35,321 bases of DNA from Gemmatimonadota bacterium (GCA_016209885.1 JACQVF010000010.1:1-35321), one strand, 5' to 3'. Shown: positions 7,749 to 16,291, counted from the stretch's first letter. Numbers and translations are program-made. The notes: generated by a model not told the origin, from the sequence alone.

Positions 7749-9218
7749 CTACTCGCGCCAGCGGGTGGCCACGACGCCGAGAAGCAGGTTGTCCACCGGC
7801 GCATAGTCATCGCTGAGGATCAGGGGCGACTCCCGGGGTGGGTAGATGCCGGGGCGGAAGGGCACGTCGGGTCGCGCCAGCCACGTGTCCCACGGGATGG
7901 GCTTCTTGGCCGCGACGATGATGAAGGTGTTCCAGTTGCGTCTGTCCACGTTGCGGTCGCCGTCCAGGACGTAGACATGGGGAAAGACCCGCTGCAGTGT
8001 CTGGGAGAACGCACCCAGGAACCGCCCGTCCAGCCAGTCCACGGCGTTGACCAGGTAGAGACCATCGGGCGCCAGGCGGTCGCGGATCTCTTCGCTGAAC
8101 TCCAGGGTGGTGAGGTGATAGGGGACGGAGATGTCGTTGAAGACGTCGCCCACGATGATGTCGTAACGCGCCCCAGGAGGGAGGTCCCGGAGCACCAGCC
8201 GCGCGTCCCGGTTGTAAGTGACGATGCGGGTCTCCTGCGGGATGAACTCCCGGTACGCCACCGCAGTTACCAGAGGATCGATTTCCGCCACTTCCACGGA
8301 AGTCGCTGGCAAGTGCCGGGCCATCCAGTGGGGTAGGGTGTAGCCCCCGCCGCCCAAGAAAAGGCTCCGCGCATCGGGCGGCGCGTGTTGCAGGATCAGC
8401 CAGGCGATCATCGCCTCGTAGTCGTACCAGAAGTAGCCGGGATCCTGGGGGTCGGCGGCGCTGTGGACCAGCCAATCCAGCTCCAGTTGCTTCACGGTGC
8501 GGTTGCCATCGTTGACGGTGTTGATGCGAATGCAGAAGTAGGACGACTCCCACTGGCAGGAGCTGCGGAGCAGGGCAGGCCGCTGCCAGGCGGCCATGAC
8601 CAGGGAGGCAAGCAGCAAGCCGAGGACTGCTCCGCGACTCGCCGGTCGCAAGGGCACGGTGAGCACCCCCAGGACGGCCAGGCCCCCCGCCACCCCCAGC
8701 ACGATGGTCCGCGTGCCAAAGGCGGGCACGAGCCAGAAGCCGGTGGCAAAAGTCCCGGCGATGCTACCCAGCGCCTGGCCAGCCGCGAGTCGACCCACGG
8801 TGCGGCCCGTGCGGCGCAGGTCCTCAAGGGCGAGCTTGTACACCACCGGTGCGATCAGGGCGAGAAACACCGCGGGCACCAGGAAAAGGAGAACCACCGG
8901 CACCACCACCGCGACGAGAGGGTAGACCGTCTTGGGCACGGCGCGCGTCATCACCGGTGTGAGAAAGAGCAGGATGGAACAGGTGGAGGCCGCGGCGAGA
9001 AGCAGCGTCCACGGCAGTAGGCGCCGCGGGTTCAGGCGGTCGGCCAGAACGCCGCCTAGGAAGTACCCGCCGCTCATGCCCCCCAGCAAAACGCCGATGA
9101 TGCTGGTCCACGTGTAGAGGGAGACCCCCACGTAGGGAGCGATGAGGCGTGCGGCCACCAGCTCGATGGTCATGATGCAGGCGCCGCTCATGAAGACCAG
9201 CAGGAAGTACCACCACAC
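7749..9218 (-). CDS. Membrane-bound spermidine synthase-like protein (transporter-like N-terminus fused to SAM-dependent domain)
   Basis: A 489-residue fusion. The N-terminal ~230 residues hold about seven hydrophobic helices with Gly-rich loops (GVLLGGMSGGYFLGG), as in MFS-like membrane modules. The C-terminal half (~250-470) is a spermidine-synthase-type Rossmann domain: LFLGGGGYTLPHWM binds SAM-like cofactor, VAEIDP is the acidic strand end, and YDIIVGDVFND matches the active-site loop. The product is unknown; many such fusions exist without proven polyamine activity. The start is the GTG at 9216-9218 because GGAGGAGG sits 8 nt upstream and the first helix begins at once; the frame stays open further upstream but that part is not protein-like. 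Divergent from the BTAD gene at 9502. Confidence 0.82.
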   Translation of the reverse strand: MWWYFLLVFMSGACIMTIELVAARLIAPYVGVSLYTWTSIIGVLLGGMSGGYFLGGVLADRLNPRRLLPWTLLLAAASTCSILLFLTPVMTRAVPKTVYPLVAVVVPVVLLFLVPAVFLALIAPVVYKLALEDLRRTGRTVGRLAAGQALGSIAGTFATGFWLVPAFGTRTIVLGVAGGLAVLGVLTVPLRPASRGAVLGLLLASLVMAAWQRPALLRSSCQWESSYFCIRINTVNDGNRTVKQLELDWLVHSAADPQDPGYFWYDYEAMIAWLILQHAPPDARSLFLGGGGYTLPHWMARHLPATSVEVAEIDPLVTAVAYREFIPQETRIVTYNRDARLVLRDLPPGARYDIIVGDVFNDISVPYHLTTLEFSEEIRDRLAPDGLYLVNAVDWLDGRFLGAFSQTLQRVFPHVYVLDGDRNVDRRNWNTFIIVAAKKPIPWDTWLARPDVPFRPGIYPPRESPLILSDDYAPVDNLLLGVVATRWRE

Positions 9219-9501
9219 GGGTCCGTCCTCCTCCGGCAGGGCTTCCCGGATGCTTCGGGCCCCAGCAGGTCCCGGCAGCTGGCTCCTTTTGCCCGGCCCT
9301 AGCTTTGCGGCTAAGATAGCAAAGGTCAGGCGAGGATGAGACGTGTCACCGGCTGCTCGAAGCTCTGGGCGGGACCGGAGCGGTGGGCCGGGAGCGGGAA
9401 CGCCACGAGGAGCGCGGGAGCATCGGGAGCATCGGCCTGAAGCTTTCGGCGATCCGGCGCCATCCGTAGATTGATCGTGGCGCCAACGCGGGGGGCGAGG
9501 C
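9219..9501. promoter_or_regulatory. Divergent promoter region with a 7-bp inverted repeat
   Basis: Separates the minus-strand synthase-like gene from the plus-strand BTAD regulator, so promoters in both directions must lie here. A perfect inverted repeat, GGCGCCA (9456-9462) and TGGCGCC (9478-9484), with centres 22 bp apart sits just before the BTAD start and could be an autoregulatory operator. No consensus -35/-10 pair was found. Confidence 0.35.
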
Positions 9502-10275
9502 TTGTCATCCGCGGAGAACGACCAGGGCAGAGTGCGGGTTCGCTGCTTCGGCGAGCTCGAGATCGTGCGTGCGGACGGCAGCGACGTCCTCCCCATATTC
9601 ATGCTTCCTCGCCGGGCGGCGCTCTTCCTTTACCTGCTTCTCTCCGAGCCTCCCATCCCGATCCCGCGTCGCGAGCTGGCGGAGATGTTCTGGCCGTTCC
9701 AGGCGCCGGGCGCGGCCGAGCGCGCTCTGGACGAATCGCTCTTCACGCTGCGCCAGTACCTGGGCGAGGTGTGGGAGGCGGCGGATGACGGGGTCGTGAT
9801 CGTCCCCGACCCGCTGTGGTGCGACGTCTGGGCGTTCCGCGAGGCCCTCGCCACAGGCGACCTGGAACGGGCAACGGGGCTGTATCGCGGGCCGTTGCTC
9901 GAGCGGCCGCCCCTTTTCGGGGCCGGCGAGTTCCAGGTGTGGCTGGAGCAGCAGCGGGAGGGGCTGCAGCAGGCCGCTCTCGCATCGTTCGCGCGGCTCG
10001 CGGAGCGAGAGGCGCGGGCGGGGAACTGGCAGGGCGCGGCGCGCATCTTCCGGGAAGCCGCACGTACCGAGCCGCTCGAGGAAGCCAACCTGCGCTGCCT
10101 CATGGTGGCGCTGGTGCAGGCGGGCGAGCGGCCCGGCGCGCTCCGCGCCTACGACCTGCTCAAGCGCCGGCTGGCGCTCCGCCACGGGCGGACGCCCGAG
10201 GATGAGACCGACGCGCTGGCCGAGGTGATCGGCAGGGGCGCGACGCCGCCGCTGGCGCCGTTCCTTCCCGATTAG
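9502..10275 (+). CDS. BTAD/SARP-like transcriptional regulator
   Basis: A 257-residue regulator. Residues ~10-85 resemble the OmpR-type winged helix that opens SARP proteins (VRCFGELEIV...RRAALFLYLLL...ELAEMFWP...ALDESLFTLRQYLGEVW). Residues ~105-240 form the bacterial transcriptional activator domain of TPR-like helices (GLYRGPLLE, AARIFREAARTEPLEEANLRCLMVAL, ALRAYDLLKRRLALRHG). The target is unknown; adjacent genes are divergent or convergent, so it may control only itself or act elsewhere. The start is TTG with GGGGGGCGAGG just upstream. Its stop overlaps the stop of the convergent transporter gene by 3-4 nt. It is distinct in sequence from the second BTAD gene at 18607. Confidence 0.78.
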   Translation: MSSAENDQGRVRVRCFGELEIVRADGSDVLPIFMLPRRAALFLYLLLSEPPIPIPRRELAEMFWPFQAPGAAERALDESLFTLRQYLGEVWEAADDGVVIVPDPLWCDVWAFREALATGDLERATGLYRGPLLERPPLFGAGEFQVWLEQQREGLQQAALASFARLAEREARAGNWQGAARIFREAARTEPLEEANLRCLMVALVQAGERPGALRAYDLLKRRLALRHGRTPEDETDALAEVIGRGATPPLAPFLPD

Positions 10276-11519
10276 CCCGGCTCCGCTGGATCCTTCGGGG
10301 CGATGATCGCCACCAGGAGCCCCAGCAGGAACCCCACTGCCGTGTTCACGCTCAGGATCCCGCCTGCGGTGACCGCCACGATCAGGAAGGCGCGGCGCGT
10401 GGTCGCGTCCCGCGCGGGTAGCGCGAGCTCCGCGCCCGCGAACACGAGGAGCACGCCCAGGATGCTGTCCGGGTAAGCCTGGAGGAGCGCGAGGGCGGCG
10501 GCTCCGAACGCGACGCCGAGGGCGACCTTCGCGGCCCCGAGCATGACGACGCTGCCGCCGGTGCGGGCTCCGAAGCGGTACTGGCCGGCCAGCCCGCCGG
10601 ACCCGTGGCAGGCCGGCATCCCGCCGAACCAGCAGCCCACCAGGTTCATGAGACCGACGCTCACGGCCATCTTCCGCGTGCCGATGCCGCGCCCCGAGAA
10701 GAGGTCCTCGCTCAGGGCGCACACTGCGATCACCGAGTTGAGGAGCGTGAGCGGCACCTGGGGTAGTGCGCCGCGAGCGATGCCGGCCCGCCACTCGGCG
10801 AGGGTTGGGACCGTGAGGATCGGGCCGGACCAGCCGACGTCGAGGCCGCGGAACACGCCCGGCGACGACCACGCCAGGATCGCGAGACCCGCCAGGAAGA
10901 GCAGGAGGGCGGAGGGGAAGCGCCGCCGGCGCTCGGCCAGCAGCACGAGGGCGCCGGCGATCACGGCCACGATGCGGCCGTCCGCGGCGGTCCACGGGGT
11001 GCCCATCGCCATTGCGACCCCGGCGGCCAGAAGCTTGAGTCCGATCCCAAGCTGGATCCCCCGCACGACCGGTCGCGGGATCGTCTTCTCCAGAGCCTCC
11101 ACTCCGCCCACCAGCGCCAGCGCGAGGACGAACGCGCCGCCGCTGAGCCCCGCGGCCGCCACCGCTCCGGGCGACAGCCCCTCGGCGATGGCCACGGCCG
11201 CGATCGCCTTCATGGGCTGGACGGGGAGGGGCTGATTGAACAGGAGCCCGGTGGCGATGTTGAAGAGACCGGCGAAGAGGAGCACGCTCCCGGCGTCCAT
11301 GTGCACCACGGCCACGAGGCTCACCACCAGCGGGACGAAGGTGCCGAGATCTCCCAGGGCGCCGCTCGCCTCGGAGAGATCGAAGCGCATGCCCCGGAGT
11401 ACGGGCGCCCGCCCGCGCATCGCGGGCTCCGCCCCGGGGGGCGCGGAAGCGGCGGCGGGGCCTGGCTCCAGTGGCGTCCCGGTGCCGGCGGCGCCCACAG
11501 CGTGATGCGGCTGCGCCAT
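10272..11519 (-). CDS. MOT1-type molybdate/sulfate transporter-like membrane protein
   Basis: A 415-residue polytopic inner-membrane protein with about ten hydrophobic segments. The family marks of MOT1 / putative sulfate transporters are visible: FNQPLPVQPMKAIAAVAIAEG near residue 95 and GGMPACHGSGGLAGQYRFGA near residue 310. Plant and algal MOT1 members take up molybdate; bacterial relatives are often annotated as sulfate transporters, and the substrate cannot be decided here. The ATG at 11519 is the longest plausible start; a second ATG at ~11419 has a better ribosome site (GGGGCGGAG) and starts closer to the first conserved block. No Mo-cofactor or sulfur genes are adjacent. Confidence 0.78.
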   Translation of the reverse strand: MAQPHHAVGAAGTGTPLEPGPAAASAPPGAEPAMRGRAPVLRGMRFDLSEASGALGDLGTFVPLVVSLVAVVHMDAGSVLLFAGLFNIATGLLFNQPLPVQPMKAIAAVAIAEGLSPGAVAAAGLSGGAFVLALALVGGVEALEKTIPRPVVRGIQLGIGLKLLAAGVAMAMGTPWTAADGRIVAVIAGALVLLAERRRRFPSALLLFLAGLAILAWSSPGVFRGLDVGWSGPILTVPTLAEWRAGIARGALPQVPLTLLNSVIAVCALSEDLFSGRGIGTRKMAVSVGLMNLVGCWFGGMPACHGSGGLAGQYRFGARTGGSVVMLGAAKVALGVAFGAAALALLQAYPDSILGVLLVFAGAELALPARDATTRRAFLIVAVTAGGILSVNTAVGFLLGLLVAIIAPKDPAEPG

Positions 11520-11632
11520 GGCCGCAAGTCTAGCCGATCGCTCGCGCCGCCGGCAACGCGCGCGTCCGGTGGGGAGCACTGGCGAGGGCAGAATACCTGC
11601 GGCGCCGCGGGAAGCAGGTCCGCGAGGGCGTT

Positions 11633-12001
11633 TCAACCTTCGTGCGGCGGGATCTCCGGGGAGGAGGGTACGGAGCCTTCACCTGGCGCCGGGTCCGACG
11701 TCGCATCGCGGGCAGGGTGCTGCCGGCGCGCCGCGACCGGCCCGGCCGGCGGCACGGCACTGAACTGGCCGTCCACGAGAACACCACGCACGCGCTCGGG
11801 CTCGAAGCAGCGCGTGTGGCCCGCGTAGTCCTCGAACCAGAGCCGCCGCCCTTCTCGCAGGCAGAAGAGGATCCGCCGATGAAGCTCCAGCGCCGGGCGC
11901 TTCCAGCGGGCGCGGAACGCCACCTCCCCGTCGTCCATCGCCAGACGGACGGCGACGGTCGGGATCAGGCTCCGAAGCAGGTAGACTACGCGGTAACCCA
12001 T
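11633..12001 (-). CDS. Hypothetical protein, ~122 aa
   Basis: A small protein I do not recognise. From the ATG at 12001 it reads MGYRVVYLLRSLIPTVAVRL, then a charged region rich in Arg and aromatic residues (DDGEVAFRARWKRPALELHRR, WFEDYAGHTRCFEPERVRGVLVDGQF), and a disordered Pro/Ala tail. The central part has the alternating pattern of a small beta-barrel or PilZ-like fold, but that is a guess. The frame remains open 86 codons upstream; that part is Arg/Pro-rich and looks non-coding. No clear ribosome site. Confidence 0.45.
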   Translation of the reverse strand: MGYRVVYLLRSLIPTVAVRLAMDDGEVAFRARWKRPALELHRRILFCLREGRRLWFEDYAGHTRCFEPERVRGVLVDGQFSAVPPAGPVAARRQHPARDATSDPAPGEGSVPSSPEIPPHEG

Positions 12002-12222
12002 AGTAGTACGAGTAAGGCCCCGCGCCGTTGCGGGCAACAGGGGCATTCCGAACCGTCCGGAAGCGAGCCGGGCCGGACGTCGCGCCTCGCGCTCCAGCCG
12101 GCCAGCTGGCGGGTGGGAAGTGGGAAACCGGATTGCGGTCCGGCTCGCCTGCGCCGTCGCCGGATCCGTCCGGTAACGGTGAGTCGTGGCGGCCCGACAA
12201 GGATCACGAAGGATCGGCGAGA

Positions 12223-13209
12223 TCAGCCGATGGCTGCGCTCCTGAGCCAGGCGGACCACCAGAGGTCGCGGAGCATGCGGGCGCTGGCGGCGAGGCGCTC
12301 GGCGGCGAAGGCTCGCGTCTGCGGGGCCGCGCGGTCAGCGGCGAAGCCGAACTCGCGCTCGAGCTGGTAGAGCCTGGGGACCTGCGCGTGTGAGTCGCGG
12401 ATGAGCCCGAGAATCGCGGCGCGCGCGTCACGGATCTCGCTCGTCCCGGGCGTCAGCCGGGGCAGCACATCGTCGAGCGTGATGTGGGCCTTCACGAAGT
12501 CGGTCTCGAACCGGCGGTGGAACGTGCGCTCCGTGGTGAAGCCCTGCGGGTTTGCGTACCCGTCGGCCCAGCCGTTGTGGTGGACCGTAGTGTGCTGCGG
12601 GTTGGCCGCGTCGGCCACGTAATGCCCCAGGATCCCCGCGTCGTTCACGATGCGCTCCTCGATCCACGGGCGTTCCGCCGGGTCGCTGGCCTTGCGCCAG
12701 AGGCTGAACTCCTTCGTGAGTCGCTGGACCAGCTCGAGGATCCGGAAGGGGAGAAGTCCGGCGTCGCGTGCGGGCTCGGCAAGCTCCGTTGCCTCGAGGG
12801 CGCGCAGGTACGCGAATCGGTCCTCGGCCTGGAAAGCCTCCGGGGGGACCACCTCGAGATCGATGTAGTGCTCCCATGCGGAGGCGCGGTCCATCTCGGG
12901 GAAGCGGCGCTCGCGCCAGCGATCAGGATCGTAGTTGAGATACGCGAGCTGCGCCGCGGCACCCCTGAAGAACGCGGGCATCGCCTCCGGCAGCGTCATG
13001 GCCGCAGCCCACCCCGTGATCGCGTGCCCGTTCGGACCCCAGGGCTGCGGCACCGGGGCGTGATTCGCGGCTCGCGCCGCGCGGCGGCTGCCGGCGCACG
13101 CCCCTGCCACGCACGCCGGGCGGTACAGCTCCCGCGTTGGCGAGATGAGCGGACCGTGCAGGCTTGCGGGCCCAGGGAACAGCGCGGCCACGAGGGTCAG
13201 GTGGAGCAT
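12223..13209 (-). CDS. S1/P1 nuclease-like zinc-dependent phosphodiesterase, secreted
   Basis: A 328-residue protein with an N-terminal signal-like segment (MLHLTLVAALFPGPAS) and the metal-ligand layout of the S1/P1 nuclease / phospholipase C superfamily. WGPNGHAITGWAA matches the W-G-x-x-G-H ligand block, YDPDRW and HYIDLE match the next Asp and His, LGHYVADAANPQH matches H-x3-D-x5-H, and FHRRFETDF resembles the last His/acid pair. The mature N-terminal Trp of the family would be near residue 57, so a long propeptide or late cleavage is implied. It probably degrades nucleic acids or phosphodiesters outside the cytoplasm. A GTG one codon upstream is an alternative start. Divergent from the flavin oxidase at 13405. 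Confidence 0.78.
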   Translation of the reverse strand: MLHLTLVAALFPGPASLHGPLISPTRELYRPACVAGACAGSRRAARAANHAPVPQPWGPNGHAITGWAAAMTLPEAMPAFFRGAAAQLAYLNYDPDRWRERRFPEMDRASAWEHYIDLEVVPPEAFQAEDRFAYLRALEATELAEPARDAGLLPFRILELVQRLTKEFSLWRKASDPAERPWIEERIVNDAGILGHYVADAANPQHTTVHHNGWADGYANPQGFTTERTFHRRFETDFVKAHITLDDVLPRLTPGTSEIRDARAAILGLIRDSHAQVPRLYQLEREFGFAADRAAPQTRAFAAERLAASARMLRDLWWSAWLRSAAIG

Positions 13210-13317
13210 CACCGCGGGAGTATAAGAGGGATGGCAAGACGGGGCGAGTCGCCATGCGGGCCGTCGTGCTCATTGCCTCGACGTTTCCAACGTCCCCATC
13301 CTATCCCACCCTTTTTA

Positions 13318-13346
13318 TTGACACTCGTAGTCGTTCTCCCTATATC
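13318..13346 (+). promoter_or_regulatory. Sigma-70-type promoter of the flavin oxidase gene
   Basis: A perfect -35 box TTGACA (13318-13323) is followed after exactly 17 bp by TATATC (13341-13346), in an AT-richer patch than the surroundings. It lies ~60 bp before the start of the oxidase gene. Confidence 0.7.
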
Positions 13347-13404
13347 ATCGCCTCGCAACCGCGTCCGTCCAGGTGCTCCCTCCCCCCTCGAAAAGGAGCT
13401 CGAT

Positions 13405-14835
13405 ATGGCCAGCCTGAGAATCCGTACTTCAAGCGGCGATGAAACGACGCTCGACCCAGCGAGCCTGGAGCAGCTTGCAGGCGGGCTACGCGGCGAGCTC
13501 CTCACGCCCGACACGCCGGGCTACGACGAGGCGCGTTCGATCTGGAACGCCATGATCGACCGCCGTCCGGCCCTCATTGCCCGGTGCGCGGAGGCCTCCG
13601 ATGTGCTGCGTGCCGTGCGCTTCGCCCGCGAGCACGACCTGCTTCTCGCGGTGCGCGGAGGAGGGCATAACATTGCCGGCAACGCGGTGTGCGACGGAGG
13701 GCTGATGGTCAGCCTCGCGGCGATGCGGTCGGTCGGCATCGATGCCCGGGGCCGCACCGCGCGCGTGGAGGGCGGCGCCACGCTCGGCGATTTCGACCGC
13801 AAGGCGCAGGCGTTCGGGCTGGCCACGCCGCTGGGCATCAACTCGACGACCGGCGTGGCCGGGCTGACCCTCGGGGGCGGATTCGGGTGGCTGAGCCGGA
13901 AGTACGGCTTGACCATCGACAACCTTCTGTCGGTGGACGTGGTGAACGCCGAGGGCGAGCTGCTCGAGGCGAGCGAGCTCGAGAACCAGGACCTATTCTG
14001 GGGCGTCCGGGGCGGCGGCGGCAACCTCGGTGTGATCACCTCCTTCGAGTTCCGACTGCATCCAGTCGGGCCGGAGATCCTCTCGGGGCTGGTCGTGCAC
14101 CCGTTCGAGGATGCGCCGGCGGTGCTACGCCACTATCGCGACTTCGTGGCGGAAGTGCCGGATGAGCTCGCCGTTTGGCTCGTGCTCCGCAAGGCGCCGC
14201 CGCTCCCCTTTCTTCCCCAGGAGTGGCACGGCAAGGAAGTCGTTATTCTCGCCGCCTTCTGCGCAGGCGATATGCGGGAGGGGGAGCGGGCGCTGGAACC
14301 GCTGCGCCGCTTCGGCCGCCCCATTGCCGACGTGATCGGCCCCCATCCCTACGTCGCGTGGCAGCAGGCGTTCGATCCGTTGCTTACTCCGGGGGCACGC
14401 AACTACTGGAAGTCGCACAACTTCACCTGGCTCGACGACGGCCTCTTCGATGCACTCGTCGACTATGCCGGACGGCTTCCATCGCCCCAGTGCGAGATCT
14501 TCATCGGACAGCTCGGCGGCGCGACGAGCCGCGTCCCGCCCGAGGCTATGGCCTATGCGCAGCGGGACGTCGCGTTCGTGCTGAACGTCCACGGCCGCTG
14601 GGAGCAGCCGGCGCAGGACGAAGTCTGTATGGGCTGGGCGCGCGAGTTCTTCCAGACCACGGCACCGTTCGCGACGGGCGGCGTGTACGTGAACTTCCTC
14701 ACGCAGGAGGAGACTGCTCGGGTACGCGCCGCCTACGGGCCCAACTACGATCGGCTGGCCGAGCTCAAGCAGAAGTACGACCCGGACAACCTGTTCCGGC
14801 TCAACCAGAACATTCGGCCGGCGATACCTGCCTGA
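13405..14835 (+). CDS. FAD-linked oxidase, berberine-bridge-enzyme (BBE) type
   Basis: A 476-residue flavoprotein oxidase. The PCMH-type FAD-binding domain (about 40-210) contains RGGGHNIAGNAVCDGG, whose His is the usual 8-alpha covalent FAD site, then GLTLGGGFGWLSRKYG and FWGVRGGGGNLGVIT. The C-terminal BBE motif reads YDPDNLFRLNQNI. In bicovalent relatives a Cys binds FAD at C6; alignment through GGGFG places Asn here (INSTTG), so I infer a single covalent link. Family members oxidise sugars, alkaloids or other secondary metabolites; the substrate is unknown. The start is fixed by AAGGAG six nt before the ATG and by the promoter listed above. No signal peptide, so it is probably cytoplasmic. 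Confidence 0.9.
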   Translation: MASLRIRTSSGDETTLDPASLEQLAGGLRGELLTPDTPGYDEARSIWNAMIDRRPALIARCAEASDVLRAVRFAREHDLLLAVRGGGHNIAGNAVCDGGLMVSLAAMRSVGIDARGRTARVEGGATLGDFDRKAQAFGLATPLGINSTTGVAGLTLGGGFGWLSRKYGLTIDNLLSVDVVNAEGELLEASELENQDLFWGVRGGGGNLGVITSFEFRLHPVGPEILSGLVVHPFEDAPAVLRHYRDFVAEVPDELAVWLVLRKAPPLPFLPQEWHGKEVVILAAFCAGDMREGERALEPLRRFGRPIADVIGPHPYVAWQQAFDPLLTPGARNYWKSHNFTWLDDGLFDALVDYAGRLPSPQCEIFIGQLGGATSRVPPEAMAYAQRDVAFVLNVHGRWEQPAQDEVCMGWAREFFQTTAPFATGGVYVNFLTQEETARVRAAYGPNYDRLAELKQKYDPDNLFRLNQNIRPAIPA

Positions 14836-14932
14836 AGGCGGGCCGCGGCGCACGCCGTCGGCGCGGGTGCGGCAGCCGCCCGTGGACGTTTCCGCCCACG
14901 TTTGCGGTCGCCATCGAGGGCCCCGATACGAC

Positions 14933-15064
14933 CTATGGGTTGCTGAGCTGCTGGCAGTCCCCGGACGACGCGGTGTCCGGCGGCGCGTGCTGGTGCCCGG
15001 CCATGAGGTACGCGCGGACGTTCTCCGGTAGCGTCAGCGGGGCACCAGTCAGGTCGGTCAGGAC
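14933..15064 (-). pseudogene. Fragment of an alpha/beta-hydrolase-domain (PF20091-like) gene
   Basis: The minus strand encodes ~43 residues with the look of the C-terminal region of alpha/beta-hydrolase-domain proteins: TLPENVRAYLMAGHQHAPPD followed by GDCQQLSNP. In that family the equivalent stretch reads LPENVRVYxxAGTQHGP...QQPxNPLDYRP and contains the catalytic His. Here a TAG stop follows NP directly and no hydrolase sequence remains on either side, so this is a remnant. Recognition is from memory of the family. Confidence 0.55.
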
Positions 15065-15081
15065 CAGGGGGGACGGCGCAA

Positions 15082-15402
15082 TCAGCGCGAGGCGATGAAG
15101 ACGACGATGGCTAGGAGCAACACCCCCAGATCGACGAGCCACGCCCACCAGGGCAGGTCATGTACGGCGACCTTCACGCCGACGGCGCCCTCCCGCCCCT
15201 TGATCTTCGATGTGCCTCCGGCGATCCACGAGAAGGTACCGATGACGGCCGCGCAGATCCCGAAATCGATGAAGCCGAGCCGGTTCGTCGCGTCCAGTCC
15301 GGGATTCGCGATCCCATTGATGGTCATCGCCACCCCAACCACGATGAGCGCCAGGAACCCCAGCCACCCAGGAATCCACGATAGGAAGCGGGACAGGTCC
15401 AT
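15082..15402 (-). CDS. Small multi-pass membrane protein, 106 aa
   Basis: Encodes a 106-residue protein with three hydrophobic segments (WIPGWLGFLALIVVGVAM, GFIDFGICAAVIGTFSWI, WWAWLVDLGVLLLAIVVFI) joined by short polar loops. I do not recognise the family. The ATG at 15402 is supported by GAGGAGG five nt upstream; the frame continues further but loses protein character. It lies beside other small membrane protein genes (15656-16290), though on the opposite strand. Confidence 0.72.
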   Translation of the reverse strand: MDLSRFLSWIPGWLGFLALIVVGVAMTINGIANPGLDATNRLGFIDFGICAAVIGTFSWIAGGTSKIKGREGAVGVKVAVHDLPWWAWLVDLGVLLLAIVVFIASR

Positions 15403-15655
15403 GAGGTCCTCCTCGATTGGGGTAGTGGGATCCGACGCTCGACACGTCACCAGGATTGCTGCGCAGGTCGTCGCCTCCGGTGGACCAGAGGATCTGGCTA
15501 CGGAGCACGTCGTTGGGGCTCGACCTTCCGGCCTCGCGATGATTGAGTTGACTTTTGAGGCGCCGCAAGCAAATACTAATATCGATACTTTTCGGCCCCC
15601 CACAATAGTTGTCCGTAACTATCCACACGCTCTGCAAGGGAGGCGACGCCTGTTC
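15403..15655. promoter_or_regulatory. AT-richer divergent intergenic region
   Basis: Lies between two divergent small membrane protein genes. Positions ~15565-15625 are clearly AT-richer than the rest of the window and contain TTGACT (15548-15553) and TACTAAT/TATCGAT stretches, but no -35/-10 pair at 16-18 bp. Promoters for both directions probably sit here. Confidence 0.35.
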
Positions 15656-15970
15656 GTGTTGTCGAGGGGCCGTTTTGCGTTCGTGGACCTGGCGTCAAAG
15701 CCCGCTCGTTGGGCCTGCCCTCCGTCCTGCCGGGCACCGCGGTCTGGGCTGGCCAGCCGTGCCGGAGCCGGCCAAGGGATCCAGCAGTGGTGCTACTTCA
15801 ACAACCCGTGGGAGGCGTGGGGCTACCTCGTCGGTCACGGGCACGGCGGGTCAAAGCGAACGGCGTTCGGGTCCCTAGTCTGGAGCGACGCCGGCCTGCT
15901 TGGCGCCTCGATCCTGTACTTCCCCCTGGTGGTGGCGGGGCTGGTGGCGCTCGCCGCAGCCGTCTGGTAA
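15656..15970 (+). CDS. Possible small membrane protein, ~104 aa
   Basis: The last ~60 codons look coding: QQWCYFNNPWEAWGYLVGHG and then a hydrophobic helix (LLGASILYFPLVVAGLVALAAAVW) at the C-terminus. The gene ends 12 nt before the next start, which has its own ribosome site, so the two would be co-transcribed. The first ~40 residues are Arg/Pro/Cys-rich and less convincing. GTG 15656 is chosen because AGGGAGG lies 12 nt upstream; GTG 15683 is an alternative. No family recognised. Confidence 0.4.
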   Translation: MLSRGRFAFVDLASKPARWACPPSCRAPRSGLASRAGAGQGIQQWCYFNNPWEAWGYLVGHGHGGSKRTAFGSLVWSDAGLLGASILYFPLVVAGLVALAAAVW

Positions 15971-15982
15971 GGAAGGGAACGA

Positions 15983-16210
15983 ATGGATCCGGCGATTTGG
16001 CTGATTCTGGGCGTGAGTGCGCTGACCGCGGGCGCTCTGCTGACGCTCGACGGCGCCTTTGGGTGGAGGCTTCCGAAGATCATTCACGCCGTTCCCAGGA
16101 AGCTGGTGCGGGGTTTCGAGGTAGTCATCGGCCTGGTGTTGGTCATAGCCGGGATCGTCACGCTGTTTCAGGTTGGGTTCGCTCTATGGCTCAGTCGTGA
16201 ATGGACATAG
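15983..16210 (+). CDS. Small two-helix membrane protein, 75 aa
   Basis: A 75-residue protein with two hydrophobic helices (WLILGVSALTAGALLTL and VVIGLVLVIAGIVTLFQVGF) separated by a basic amphipathic segment (RLPKIIHAVPRKLVRG), suggesting a hairpin in the inner membrane. AAGGAAGGGAA lies just before the ATG. Function unknown. A degraded copy of its second helix follows immediately (16214-16291). Confidence 0.65.
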   Translation: MDPAIWLILGVSALTAGALLTLDGAFGWRLPKIIHAVPRKLVRGFEVVIGLVLVIAGIVTLFQVGFALWLSREWT

Positions 16211-16213
16211 AGG

Positions 16214-16291
16214 ATGGCGGCGGCCTTCGAGGTATTTGGGGGCATGATGTTCCTCATATGAGGAATCGTCATTCTGACCACGGGACGGTTC
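16214..16291 (+). pseudogene. Broken partial duplicate of the preceding membrane protein
   Basis: From ATG 16214 the frame reads MAAAFEVFGGMMFLI, then TGA (16259-16261), then GIVILTTGRF. Read through the stop, this parallels RGFEVVIGLVLVIAGIVTLFQVGF in the upstream gene. The most economical reading is a tandem partial duplication killed by a nonsense change. There is no nearby SECIS-like structure to suggest selenocysteine. Confidence 0.45.
16250..16265. promoter_or_regulatory. Perfect 16-bp palindrome
   Basis: TTCCTCATATGAGGAA is a perfect dyad, with weaker outer symmetry (ATGA ... TCAT). It overlaps the broken duplicate and lies ~120 bp before the M74 endopeptidase gene, where it could serve as an operator. 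Confidence 0.4.

Noticed and set aside
16259-16261. TGA as selenocysteine codon in the small membrane protein duplicate
   Set aside because: No hairpin of SECIS type follows, and hydrophobic helices are not a selenocysteine context; nonsense decay is simpler.
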